From the NCBI GenBank assembly GCA_011317545.1, contig WUJK01000008.1:2418001-2482000 (forward strand): 64,000 bases of DNA. Direction: 5' to 3'. Made by a program: the position numbers and the translations under genes. Positions within the stretch are counted from its first letter, which is position 1. The number at the start of each line of letters is the position of its first letter. This DNA comes from Coniella vitis. Taxonomy: Eukaryota; Ascomycota; Sordariomycetes; Diaporthales; Schizoparmaceae. Shown here one piece after another: positions 31,328 to 42,778 of the stretch. Below the pieces are notes generated by a model, which was not told where the DNA came from, searched no databases, and worked only from the letters and a program-made list of their open reading frames with translations.

Positions 31328-32551
31328 ACACAACCACACCCCTTACACACTCTTGCCATCACCGCCCTTTGCCGGGGTCTGGAATAAGCGAGACGGTCCA
31401 CTGCGACCATGTTACCTCTCGCAACCCGCCAGAGCCCAATCGGGAATTATATGTCGGGCCTGGCCATGAGGTCCCGGAAGACGCATGTCCATCTTGTGCC
31501 TACCCCATGTACTATGGTACGCACGCACAAATCTCTTGCTGCTGCTTAGTGAGCGAAGCACACGGTACATTGTAAAGTACGTTGTCGCCATGCGGCCTTG
31601 TACCTCGCTTGTACTGCCGTCTTTCAGGGTACTTGTATGCACCAGGACGAGGCGTTGCGATTGGGGGACGTTGCTACTCAAAGATCAAGCAGGCCAGTTC
31701 GGTCTGGTTTTTGGCTCGCTTTCTCTATTCTCCCAGCTGCTTGCCAATGACCCAGGAGCAAGGCTTCTTGGGGTGGCGCTTGATTGATTGTTTGTTTCGC
31801 ATACCAAAATTGGAACGTTGTTGACGGCATCTGAAAACTATCTTTGTCGATATCCGCGACTACCCGAGCGACATACTAGTCTACTCCATTCGTCTTTGCT
31901 TTCATCATCTTTCTCCTGTTGTATTATTGACCAGCTTCGTTGAGTGGCAGCATCGCAAAACCCGACACCCGAGATTTCTCCTACGCCTCTCAGTCTGCGT
32001 CCCAGAAGCTATCGTGTGAAGAGGCTTGATAGCGACGGCGGGAGCCCATGCTCTGCGCCACTTTACCCAAGCTCCCTTGTCGCAAACGTGCAGGTGACGA
32101 GGGCGATGCAAGTCGCCCCATTTGTAAAATGCGCTTCTCAGCTACTGCATCTGGGAAAGGGAACAAGGGCGCCTTGGCCAGTCCTTGTCACTGGCTCCTT
32201 TCTGGCGGCGTACTATGTAAGACCCGGGCAAGGCTCGGTCTACCACACTGAACGACGGCCAAACCATCCCGAGTGGTCATCCCGCAGATCGGAGGCAAAC
32301 CTTTTTTTGGGGGGGGGGGGGGTGGATGGAGCCTTTGCAAGGAACGGAGCTTTATTTTTTGATTTCTTCTTATGGTTTGTTTCTGCTGAACCAAAACTTT
32401 TTTGCCTCCCACATTTTTACGGGGGGCTCTTTGGGGGCCCCATTCGGCCAAGAGCCAGAGAAGGATGGACAAGGGGGGGAAGATGCCCCCAAGGAGCACA
32501 TAGTATAAGTAAGTAGTTCTCCAGGCCGGGTTCTGACCGAAAAGAGGATTG

Positions 32552-32574
32552 TTGCTTGCTTGCTTGCTTGCTTG
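32552..32574. repeat. (TTGC)n microsatellite
   Basis: Five to six TTGC/GCTT units in non-coding DNA. Confidence 0.85.
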
Positions 32575-34182
32575 GTGCGCGTCGGCGCTACCATAGGACG
32601 CTCCTTGTCTATTGGGGGAGGGGATATACTGGACAAGAGTTGGGTATAATTGGGCACCTACTTACACAAACACAAATCTTGTAGGAGTATGCTTTGGAAT
32701 CGGGGCCGGCAGAGAGGAGCTTGACATATGTACATAGTCCCAGAGGCGGGCGACCTCTTAGGCAAAGTCCATTAAGCGCTTTACAGGTCATGATTCCTCG
32801 GCGGGGTTTTTTTTTTCTTTCTCGATCTTTCTTTCACTTTTCTCTCTCCTTTCTTTTCCCCTCCTGAATCTCATACATCAGAAAAAGGGCGAATTTTGTG
32901 TACACTCTGCGTGCCCTCTTTTTTCCTTTTTCCTTTTTCCTTTTCCTTTTCTTTTTTTTTTTATACTATGTAAGTTGCCGGTTGCGTAAGCTTGGAGTCT
33001 ACGCAAGGTAAACAAACCTACCAGAAGTGGAGAGAGGCAGAGAGCATATGTGCGTGGCGTCAAGAGTACAAGAGAGAATAGATTGAATCGTCTCTCGGTA
33101 TGGAGCGAACGAGTGTAGACCAGTTTCGACCAAGGCGAATAAAGATGAAAAAAAAAGACAAAGACATCTTTAGATCCAAGTCAACACGGAAGTCTAAAGA
33201 TTACCAATCTTTTGTGTGCAGATAATCCAAGTCAATGTATATTTGCATAATACACTATGTATTCTCAATCAAACTGCTATACTATGAGCATTGATATTCC
33301 ATATTAGAATCTCTCTATAGGACATGTTGGGGAATCACAATCCAACTTTGAAGAATATGAAATCTGTCATGTATCTTATCTTTCAATCGACTGATTCGTG
33401 TGGAGTTGTATTGTGCTAACAACTGAGGAGGGATGGACGTGGTAGACCTACTGTATACAGAACAAAACCAAGGCCTCCGTCTGTTGTATATATGAATGAG
33501 TCTTAGGATGCTGGAGACTGTACAGTAAAGCTCCAACACCTGTCACCTCCAAAAATAATCCGAGGACCTTGAAGACGGTGTTGATGCAGTAACAATGCTG
33601 TTTTGCGCGCCTCGTTATCAAAAATATTTGTACATATCTTGCACCCGCTTGTCTTCCTCCCCCAACTTTGGAAGGCATATACGTGGTACATTGGATGAGG
33701 TGCGTGGTACAGAGAATCTAGTGCCGAAAGACAATGGCTTGTCCACAACAGATTCTCAAGCTTTGGTCTTCACACTACATGAAAACGGCCAGCCGCAGCC
33801 GAGTAATGCAAAGACGGGATCTAGATTGTTGGGCTTTGTGAATCGTGAGGAAGGGGTGGCAAGCTGGCGTGGCTTGACCCACGTCTTACTTGCTTCGCGA
33901 CAAACGTATTTGCCGGCATTGCTCAGCGAGAAAAAGTACCCAGATGGGATCTATTACACCGAGGCACTGTGTAACTGACGGTGCCATTCACGTTGACTAT
34001 ATGGCTCTGCGTAGCTCAACTGCTTTTCTCTCTGGCGCATCGACGAAGGGCCGCACGCGGGCAGATCAAATGCAGACCTGACGAGTCGGAAGGGTTGAGT
34101 AAGGTAGGCGCTTCGTGATTTCCAGGTCGAAGGGGTGACGCTACTTTTTTTTTCAAGGCGCAGTAAGCTATTTCTGTAAGAG

Positions 34183-35757
34183 TTATTGCTCGTCAGCAAC
34201 GCAGCCAAACAGCTTGCCCAATGCCTGTTCATCAAGGCTGATGCCCTTCTCTACCAGTTCAATCAGCCGTCGATGTCTTGTGAGCTGTTGCGTTGAGGCC
34301 TCCTCTCCGAGAACAACCGCCGCCGTGTCCACGAGCCAGCCGTTGAACTCGCGTACCTCGGTCGGCTTTCCAGCCTCAACGTCCTGTAACATTGAGCTTT
34401 TGTTGAACTGGACCTTTGCGCCTACAGCGTAGAGCAGCTTGCGCAGTTTTGTAACCGAGAAGCGGTCTAACAGTGCTTGAACCTGGAGATGATAAGATGA
34501 AGAAGAGGAGGATGAAGGGCTGCTGCGCGGAGGATCAAGAATCTCACGGCTGCTCTCGTGCTGGACGAGAGCCTGAAGGACGGCGCTGGTTTCAGCCAGC
34601 AGTTTGTCCATGACTTTTGCCATGATGTTCGTCGTCTCTGTAGGCGGCTGACCAGCAAAAGCAAAAAGATCTCCATTGCGCACACGAAGCAACGCAGTAA
34701 GAGGATTGATGATTGTGTTGACGACGAGTTTCTCAAGCTGCAGCACCCAAAGCTCATGGCGCGATGCGGCACGACCTGCAAGATGAGGAGCGGCGAGGAG
34801 AAGTCTGATGAGGCGTCTTGCTCCGTTATCGTCATTTACAGAATCCGGTCGAGTAGGCTGGATGCCGTCACAGACAGTTCCAATCACCACGTCTGCCGGT
34901 GCAGCATGGACACTCTTGAAGAGGCCCTCGGTATACACGCCATGTGTCGTGATGCCGTGCAGGAAGGTTGGATGGTTGCCATCAGGCCACCGCCAAGCAC
35001 AGTAAGCAGGTCCATGTGGAGGCCACAGGCGGCTCATTCCATTCTGCACAAAGAGGATGGACGAGGAGGCGTCGAGATAGCAACGCAGCTTGTCTACCTC
35101 GGGCAATGCCTGGGCAGCCTTGGTGGCCACGATGAGATTGGCAATGTGACCGCCCTCGCCGTGACCTCCACCATCAACAGAAGCGCCAGCCTCGCGCACG
35201 GGGCCAGTGGTGGGTCTCTCTGGCGTCCACCACTCGAGATCAAGATCTGCTGCGAGGCGGTGGGTGACTCCATGGCGCGTCATTTCAATGCCCGGATTGG
35301 CGGCCCATTGCTCGAGCAGGCTGCGTCGGTGGACGACAAGCGTAATGGGCGGGGGGCTGGGCAGCTCTGCCAGGCACGTTGCGTAGAGTTTGCCCAAGTT
35401 TCCGAGGCCGAGGACAAAGATGCGATTGCTGTGGGCCGCCGCCGACGAAGCAGAAGAAGCGGTTGTGGAGGAGCAAGCGCAGGAGGAGGGATGGCTGAGT
35501 GGCGTATCTGCCGTGCGGCGTGGAGGCAAGCGCAGGTTTGCCAGAGTCCAGGCATATGTCCGCGGTGGTGGACGGGCAGGCTTGTCGTCGTGGAGCATGT
35601 TCTGCAGCCAGAGAGGCGGATGAGGCTTGGATGGGTGGACCGGCGACGCCGTGGCTGCCGAGGAGGCGGGGCGCTGTCGTTCAGCTTGTGAGGGAGCGTG
35701 TTCGCGCGGCCGTCGTGCAAGGACTGCCAGCCGGTTGGGGCTTTTTGCGAGGGACAT
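34183..35757 (-). CDS. 2-dehydropantoate 2-reductase (ketopantoate reductase, PanE/ApbA family)
   Basis: A single-exon gene of 524 residues. The family reduces ketopantoate to pantoate with NADPH in the pathway to pantothenate and coenzyme A. The Rossmann motif IFVLGLGNLGK is at residues ~113-123. The catalytic K-x3-N-x3-N signature is visible in LEKLVVNTIINPLTAL, and the conserved SSMLQDVEAGKPTEVREFNG contains the acidic residue expected of the C-terminal domain. The protein is longer than the bacterial enzyme (about 300 residues). It has a ~110-residue Arg/Ser/Pro/Ala-rich N-terminal extension and a Ser-rich loop (PRSSPSSSSSSS) before the C-terminal domain. The ATG at 35757 is preferred because an upstream in-frame ATG would add a Cys/Val run encoded by a CA/GT microsatellite. 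The basic, Ser-rich N-terminus may be a mitochondrial targeting signal. Confidence 0.85.
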   Translation of the reverse strand: MSLAKSPNRLAVLARRPREHAPSQAERQRPASSAATASPVHPSKPHPPLWLQNMLHDDKPARPPPRTYAWTLANLRLPPRRTADTPLSHPSSCACSSTTASSASSAAAHSNRIFVLGLGNLGKLYATCLAELPSPPPITLVVHRRSLLEQWAANPGIEMTRHGVTHRLAADLDLEWWTPERPTTGPVREAGASVDGGGHGEGGHIANLIVATKAAQALPEVDKLRCYLDASSSILFVQNGMSRLWPPHGPAYCAWRWPDGNHPTFLHGITTHGVYTEGLFKSVHAAPADVVIGTVCDGIQPTRPDSVNDDNGARRLIRLLLAAPHLAGRAASRHELWVLQLEKLVVNTIINPLTALLRVRNGDLFAFAGQPPTETTNIMAKVMDKLLAETSAVLQALVQHESSREILDPPRSSPSSSSSSSYHLQVQALLDRFSVTKLRKLLYAVGAKVQFNKSSMLQDVEAGKPTEVREFNGWLVDTAAVVLGEEASTQQLTRHRRLIELVEKGISLDEQALGKLFGCVADEQ

Positions 35758-37681
35758 GGTCTCTGGCAGCCGTCTTCTTCTTTTTTTCTTCTTCTTCTCG
35801 TCCTCCTTCGCCTGTTCTATCTCCAGCCTTTTGGGCCACCTGCAGACACGAAGAGGGGCTTTGTGTCGTTGGAGCCCCCGATGGCGGGTCACGGGACAAA
35901 AGGTGCAGAGCGAGCACACACACACACACACACACGCTCGCCCACACACTCAGCTTGCAAGGGCTGACGCAGTATCCTCTGGAGCAAGCGGGCTGCTGAG
36001 TGGCACACGCTGCGTGACAAGTAGGGTCCGTCGATCAGTGAAGAATGAGGTGCGTGTTGTTGTGAGTTGCGGTGCCAAAAGGGGAAAGAATGCAGCGAAC
36101 GGAGGCCAGGGAATCGAACATGCAAGCAAACAATGTGTGAGGGGAAGATTGGAAGCCGCACGTCGTACCTTCCCGCTGCAGGTGTGTGTGTGTGTGTTTG
36201 TATGAAGTAGCAACGAATGTGATTGACCAGTGCACACAGCTCTTTCATCCCGGCCTAGGCCCCCCCCCCCGGTCTTGAGCCTGACTAAGAAAGGTATTCA
36301 GGCACATCGTACCTAGGTACCTTACCTTCTCATAGTACTTGGGCCCTTTTTTCTGATCCTGTAAATCAACCCAACCAAACCACAACTGCGCAAAGCAGCC
36401 AACAGCGCTACCACGTCGGCCATAGCGCCGAGTGAGTGGCTTGCGAAATTGGCGTAGATCTGGCTGCAACGGGGCGCCGTGCGATATTCCATGGCTACTT
36501 TTCCCGCCATCCACTTCTCACGGCGTGGCTTTGCAAATGCCGAGACAGGCGCAGTCCTGTGCACGCCTTCTTCTGTTAGGCTCTTGTCGCATCAACCCTC
36601 CTCCTCCTCCTCCTCCTCCCCCCTTTCTCTCCATCGTCCGGATACACTGCATAGCCCAAGGCTTGAAGCCAGTGGTATCCGATATCCGCATCCAAGAATA
36701 ATAAAAAAAAAAAGTACGGCAAAGTACTCGGAGGGAAACCAAAGTCACTCTCGGTACTCTCCAGTGTCCAAGTGCAAGGTGGTTGGGAGAAGCGACAGAA
36801 GAATGCTGCCAAAAGGCACTCACTGCCTTAAGATATTGTGATCGCTGGCTTCTGGAGACTCCAGCTGCTTGGAGCAAAGCGCCGAGTCGTTGTGTATCCG
36901 TAGGAGCGCCTTGAAGGAAAGAGAAACAGGAACCACAGTCCAAAGGCTGTGTGAGTAGGATAACAAGCGTGCCATCTTGAGAAGACCGCAACTGAGATGC
37001 AGAGACGTGGCAAAAAATCTACAAGTTGTCGCACACACAGACTCGAAGGCTAAGAATCGAATGCAATGCCATATCGACAGCAGCATAGTAGGGACGAATC
37101 AACGCATCAGCGCAGACCATTGAGTTGCGATGGCTCTTTGCTCACTTGGCCATCATCGTCAGATTACCATGACCGTCCGTCTGCTTTACTGAATTGGGAG
37201 GCCATTCCCATAGACTGCTACATGCCTTTACAAACGCAACATCCCCAATACCGGCATTAAGGCGCCAAAAACCCATCGTTTTTGAAGAGATGTATATTAT
37301 TTCTAAACAGTAGTTGAGATGGGTTCTGCCATTGCACCCTTTGTATATAATACTTTGCTTCCTTTCCCATTCCGATGTCAAGTCCAACATGCCATGTAGA
37401 AAAAAATGCAGAAACCAGTGTTTTCTTTCCTTCTCAATCAAAACCAATCTAATCAATGCAACGCCTTATTCATGCCAAAGGTATATGATGTATGCATATA
37501 CATATATTCGCGTCAAATCAATCCCATAATCCATGCAAAATATGCTGAATCACTTGTAAAGTCTTTAGTCGTGATGGTGGTGGTGGTGGTGGTGGTATCG
37601 GTGGTGATCAAGGGTATCTTCGCAATCGCCCCCCCCCCCCCAAAAAAGAATAATAGCGATGCCGTGGGACAAATTTCCGGT
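35758..37681. other. Intergenic: reductase promoter and MFS gene 3' region
   Basis: 1.9 kb without a recognisable gene. It contains CA/GT runs (about 35917-35936 and 36182-36196), a (CCT)n run near 36599-36620, a (GTG)n run near 37574-37600 and a C homopolymer near 37630-37643. Both neighbours are on the minus strand, so the reductase promoter lies at the left and the MFS terminator at the right. Confidence 0.5.
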
Positions 37682-39704
37682 TCAGACTTCCAGCTTCTCC
37701 GTCTGCTCTTGTTGCTTCTCCTGTGTTGTGAACTCCTCAACAACATGACCCGTCATTGAGACTTGGCCTTCAAGGTCAATGTCATGGACAGCAGCCACGC
37801 TTCCCTTGCGTGTTTGGTGGCTCTTTCGCGATTGCTTGCTCATCGACTTGACCAGCTTTTGCATACGCTCAGCGTCGCGCACCTCTTCCTCGGCCTCGCT
37901 CTCGTCAATGACGCGGTTGTTGTTGCTGCCGCGCATCTCTTCAAGCACACGAGCGGCCTCAGCCGCGAACTTGCACTTGGCGCGCACGCTCGGGCCGTAC
38001 TTGTAAAAGTAGATGGGAAAGGGAATACATGCGAGCGCGAGGAAGGCAGGCACAGAGGCTGCCCAATGGATGCCCAAATTTTCGTACATTTGGTCGGTGA
38101 AGAGGGGAAATGCGGCACCAAACAGAGATCGCATAACGGCATTGGCAGCAAGTACCGAGGCTGCAAAAACGACGTCTAAACGCGAGACAAAAGAAGACAA
38201 TGGTCAGCCAGAGGTATCCACCGGTATGCGCAGCTCGGGATAGGATGGAGGCGAAAAGCACTTACAGGAATCAATCAAGTAGTTCATGAGAGACAAAAAC
38301 ACCAACACCAGGCCCATGGCAAAAAATGCACTGCCAATAATGGGCACGACCCAGTGCACGTTGTTTCCGTCCGTCCAGGCAAACCAGAAAAGCCCAACAG
38401 GAAGCAGAATAGACCCGACAATGGCGCCGGGCAGACGGGCCTCCGGAGGCACATCGCCCCCAAGTTTATCCGACAAGGCCATGTACCGCTTGCTGTCGAC
38501 CAGAGCGTATGCGATGGCAAAGACCATGCCTACGAGGATGCCAAGGAAGGCCAGGCCCGAGAGTCCAACACTCCAGCCCTTGCTCTCCTCAAAGACGATA
38601 GGGAAGGCCGCAAACATCATGTAGAGCGTGCCGTACACGATGGCCATGTAGATGGACATGAGAAGCACGATAGGCTCGCGAAAGAGCAGTGTCCACGGCC
38701 GGGAAAGGGAGATACGCAAGCGACGCAAGACGCTGATGCGTTCCTTGCCCAGATCCATCTTGGACATGTAAACCTTGCCGGTCAGCTTGGATAGCTTCGA
38801 AGCGCGCGTGCGCAGGAGCACGGGAGCATAAGTCTCTGGAATCAGAAGCGAGCAAACGATCCACAAAACACCAGTGAAAATGGCCATGACGCCCTCAATC
38901 CAGCGCCAGCCCTCGGCCTCACCAAGGAAGCCGCTCACAATGGGACCTATAGCATGTCAGCGAGCTGAATCCATGACTTGCACCGCGAGCATGCACAATC
39001 GATCGCATGGCGTCTGAACGGCTGGCAAACTCACCCAGAGACGGCCCGAGGAAAGGAGCGGCAGCGAAGCATGCCGTGGCGAATCCACGGTCCTTGGCCG
39101 AGAACATGTCGGCGATAACGCCCCCAGAGTTGGTCAATGGAGACGATCCAAAGGCACCCGCAAAGAAGCGCAGGACAACCAAGCTTGGAAAAGTGGGCGC
39201 GCCAGCACCAGCGGCATTGAACGCGACCAGGGCACCGTATGTAAAAACATACAGTATCTGACGACCAAAGGACTCCGACATGGGAGCCCAGAGTAGAGGC
39301 CCAATGGCAAAGCCCACGACAAACAGCGAAATGCCAAGAATGGAGAGCTCTTCGGAAATATGAAATTCCTCAATGATGTACGTGAGACCGCCAGAGAAGG
39401 CACTGCTCACAAAAGCCACGGCCAACGTCGAGAGCGCGGTGAGGATAGTGAGATACCATTTCTTGGCCAAGCTGTAGCCCTGCGGATTGTAGGGGTCGTT
39501 AGGTGTAAAGTCGACTGCATACGGATCCTCCTCAGTGCCGGAGCCCGGGTAGCGCCATTGCAGAGCCTCCCTTGTTACTCCAGCGGGGTCGAAGACGACC
39601 TTGAAATGGCTGATCTGCGCCTCGCGAGAACTCTGCGACTGGACGTCGGCCTCGGTGGCCGTAGCGGCAGAGCCTAGCGATGCGGTCGACGTTGATGGCG
39701 CCAT
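37682..39704 (-). CDS. MFS multidrug transporter (DHA1-type, drug:H+ antiporter)
   Basis: Three exons: 39704-39035, 38946-38266 and 38175-37682, giving 614 residues. The protein is a plasma-membrane major facilitator of the 12-helix drug:proton antiporter group (FLR1/FLU1/TPO-like in fungi). A cytosolic N-terminal region (~95 residues) with the DHA1-typical DPYNPQGYSLAKKWYLT leads into the first membrane helix. The motif-A-like signature LLWAPMSESFGRQ follows helix 2, and the segment FAAAPFLGPSLGPIVSGFLG corresponds to the antiporter motif C region. A charged central loop is followed by six more helices. The C-terminal tail (~100 residues) is unusually long, hydrophilic and Lys/Glu/Gln-rich. 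Introns 38947-39034 and 38176-38265 are GT-AG with GCTGAC-type branches. The substrate cannot be read from the sequence. Confidence 0.9.
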
Positions 39705-40931
39705 GATGGGGTATGGGCCTCCGTGGGAGCGAGTCGGAAGTCGCAGCGCGTACGGGAGGGAGAAGACGACGAGGAAGCGAGGGAGGAGGGTGAGAGTGCA
39801 GTGGGCGGCGACTGAGAACTTTTATTCTGCTGTCCATACCACCCAAGAAGTATCTATGGGGCCCCACTCATTTGGTTTTCCCTCCTACCATAGTACATAG
39901 TACCATAGTAGCCGCGAAGCACCTGACTCCACCCGGGAACGGGGCTTGCTGAACGGCCGAGCCTTCTGTGTCATAGCATGCCGAGGTTCTCGAACACTGG
40001 GCTAGTTCGAGAATCAACGTGCGCACGCTGCCCACGTTTGCCAGGTGCCAAAACGGCCAAACGATAATTTATAAGCTGTCGGATATGGAGCACCGCGCAG
40101 GGGCTGAACAGGCTTTTGCGGGTCGTCCCACCAGCCCGCCCGAAGCTTGGTGGATTCCCGGTGGAGCGTGCCTCGGCAGTAGCCTTGCTCGGTCGGTAGG
40201 GAAAACAAGTGGCCAGTTGCTGGTTTGGCAATAAGCCACGCAAGGCATCGGGTACCATCGCAGCAACCGCCTGCTGGGAACATCCAGCTTGCAGTCATGC
40301 ATAGTCGCATACTTACTGCGCAAGCTATCGCCCTGGCTTGAGCTAGCGTGATCCCAAAGAATCAACTTGGTGCGCCCGAGAAGGAGGTAAGACACTCTGC
40401 CACTCGGGTAAGAAAAAAAAAAAAAAGCCTGGCCCTAATGTCAGAAGCGGTAAGTGAGGCCGCTTCACTCCGTGAACAAATCTGGAGCCCTTCGTCGCAA
40501 TCTCAGCCCCTGACACAGGCTGTGTGGCTATCGCCGCCGAATGGGTCCCACTTGCGCGGTCAAGGCCGATCACACATCCTTGTATTGGTATACTTTCTCG
40601 ACCGCTCTCGCGATACAGATACATACACAGCTCTCATTGATTTGACTGCTCAGGAAGTCGAAAGAGGTCGCATCGTCATCGCGACTATGTGATGATACAG
40701 TGCAGGTGACGATTGCGCGCGTAGTGCACGACAGGCCAGGCCGTCAAGATCTGAGTCGTCGTGCTCGCAGCTCACTTGCCTGAGCGTCTAGAGTCATGGT
40801 GTGAGTGGCCGACCGGAGCCGGGATTCGGGAGTGGTCGGCCCCGAAGTAGCTTTCCACGGAACGGAAGCGCTTGAATCGCCGAAAAACATTGTCTGGATA
40901 AGTGGCCCTTGCACAACAGCAAAAGGTGTTT
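39705..40931. other. Intergenic: MFS promoter and Rcm1 3' region
   Basis: 1.2 kb without a recognisable gene. One TACATAGTA motif (39894-39902), flanked by CCATAGTA, lies about 190 bases upstream of the MFS start codon. Confidence 0.5.
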
Positions 40932-42778
40932 TCAGTCGTCAAAACCACCCCAGTCACTCTGGTCGCTAGACCCAGCACTAAGTTCGGGTGACTCCGCCCC
41001 AGGGCCCTTGGCGTTGGACAGCGCGCTGCCAGAAACTTGATCGGCCGGCCGGCCTCCTGTCAAGGACGTTTCTAGCTCGTCCCCTGAAAGCTTTTGGGCT
41101 TGGCAGGTCTTGGGAGGAAAGCTTTCGTCATCCCTGCCATCGCGCACAAACGCGGCCACGAAAAAGCCCATCACACCACGGCCGTCATCCTTGTAGGCCC
41201 GGATGCAGGCTTCGGCGACTTGCATATCGCCATCACAGAACTCGACCTGACCACGAACGGGCCAGTTTTGCATTCCCTCGACCTGCACGTCCCGAGTCAG
41301 GACGCGCCATCCGCGCTGCCGTGCAACATCAGACTGCAGCAACCTCATGACCACGTGCTCGTTTTCCTCGGCATGAATTGAGCAGGTTGAGTACGTGATT
41401 TTCTGTGCTGCCGGAAAGCTCAAGGCGTGAAGCATCAGCGTGAACTGAAAGTCCGACAGTGCTTTGAGGCGTGCCTTGAGATCTTTCTCTGAGGTGGCCA
41501 CGGTGGTGTTGCCGTCATCATCTATCAGAACCTTTTGGGGCTCTGCATCCTCGTCATCTGGACGCTTTCTTTTCCTAGACGCTGGCCCTCTGGTATTCTT
41601 TTGTGACTTGCCCTGCGCCTTGGCCCCGGCAGCAGCTGGAAGATGCAAATCTGGCATATCATCGCGTCCAACAATGCCACTTCCGGAGCAGCTTGGGTCC
41701 AGCAGCAGTGCTCCTACGCTGCTGAACTGTTCATCCGAGGGGTCCACTTTGAGGAAGTCTTGGCCCTGGTGTATCACAGTGAAGTCGTCTGAGCCTGCCG
41801 TCTTGACCATCTTTTCTAGAGTCTTGGCCCGCTTTGCATCCTTTTCGAAAGCGTATATTTTGGCGTGCAGGCCCTCGGCTGTTTGGCTGCGCGACTGGAC
41901 AATGGACGCCAAGTGCGTGGTTTTGTTGCCTGGTGCAGCACAGCCGTCAATGACGTCTCCATCTGCCGGCTGGGGATCCAGCAGGTAAGCCGGGAAACAA
42001 GAAGCCTTGTCCTGCAGGATAATGGCGCCGGACTTGTAGGCGTCGGACTTTGCAAAGTCAAATCGGGATGGGACTGCGACGAGATTGGGAATGTGCTCGT
42101 CAATGTAGATGAGCTTGCCCGGCCCGGCCAGCACCTCTTGGACCGAGGCTGCCCTCTGGTAGCCTTCAAAGGTGGTGGCCAGCTGGTCATGCAGGGTAGA
42201 CTTGAGGGTGTTGACGCGTATCCAGCGGGGATGCTTGCTTGTCGAGTGCAGCACGGCTTCGACGTGCTCAGCCAAGGCCGCTACCGAGGAGCATTTCCTG
42301 CGTATTCTGGCGCGCGTGAACTCGGCCATCAAGCGAGACCGGTGACGCTCGATGGTGGCCCGCAGGCCGTGCGACGCTGGCAGCGCAATGCCGCCTTTGG
42401 CGAGCAGCAAGTCGTGGACCAGTAAGAGCGAGAGCACGGGAGTGAGCTGTTGGATGCTGTCAGCTGCATGTTCAATTCAGAACCAAGGTCACGGGCACGG
42501 GCACGGGCACAGGCACAGGCACGGGCACAGGCACAGGCACAGGCACGGGCTCAGACTCAGGCTCGCCATACTTTTCTTTCGTGCTGTAGCAGCCGTGAGC
42601 TGTCGATGACTTCTGCCAGGATGGACGACCACTTGCACGTCTCTACGGCCAGCGCATAGACCTGGCCGCGCGGAGACTTGATGTCCTTGTTGTTGAAGAC
42701 GCGGGAGCGCAGGTTGCCGCTGGCTGTTGTCGCTGCATCTCCGTCCAGGACGGACGCCGTTTCGTGGTAGAGCGACAT
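40932..42778 (-). CDS. RCM1: 25S rRNA cytosine-C5 methyltransferase (Rcm1/NSUN5 family)
   Basis: Two exons: 42778-42572 and 42446-40932, giving 573 residues. The protein belongs to the NOL1/NOP2/Sun family; the best fit is Rcm1/NSUN5, which methylates one cytosine of 25S rRNA in the nucleolus using S-adenosylmethionine. Visible motifs are the SAM-binding GCAAPGNKTTHLA (residues ~237-249), LLLDPSCSGSG with the release cysteine (~322), and TYSTCSIHAEENE with the nucleophilic cysteine (~424). A Lys/Arg-rich insert (SRKRKRPDDEDAE) between the last two may be a nuclear signal. The start MSLYHETASVL at 42778 is typical of the subfamily. The intron (42447-42571, 125 nt, GTATGG...CAG) contains a GGCACA/GGCACG hexamer repeat. 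The C-terminal ~60 residues are Ser/Gly/Asp-rich and probably disordered. Confidence 0.92.
42491..42550. repeat. (GGCACR)n hexamer repeat inside the Rcm1 intron
   Basis: About ten units of GGGCAC/AGGCAC fill roughly half of the 125-nt intron. The same unit occurs at 29876-29901. Confidence 0.9.

Larger units (their letters stand above)
26243..34182. other. Long intergenic region downstream of the Myb gene
   Basis: About 7.9 kb with no convincing gene. The longest frame (29094-30038, + strand, 314 codons) has no recognisable domain, and part of it is made by the repeated TACTATGTA motif. The region contains homopolymer and CT-rich tracts (for example 32805-32870 and 32915-32962), (TTGC)n and (GGCACA)n microsatellites, and eight exact copies of the TACTATGTA motif. 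The last part (about 33.0-34.2 kb) should hold the 3' flank of the ketopantoate reductase gene. Confidence 0.5.

Noticed and set aside
34558..35691. A 377-codon plus-strand frame opposite the ketopantoate reductase
   Set aside because: It lies entirely antisense to a gene with clear catalytic motifs; long antisense frames are a by-product of codon bias. The same applies to the antisense frames over PRP8 (6482-7369), eIF3c (3341-4108) and Rcm1 (41464-41988).
36100..36130. A tRNA-like T-loop sequence (GTTCGATTCCC on the minus strand)
   Set aside because: The flanking bases cannot form a T stem, and no matching A box or acceptor stem was found.
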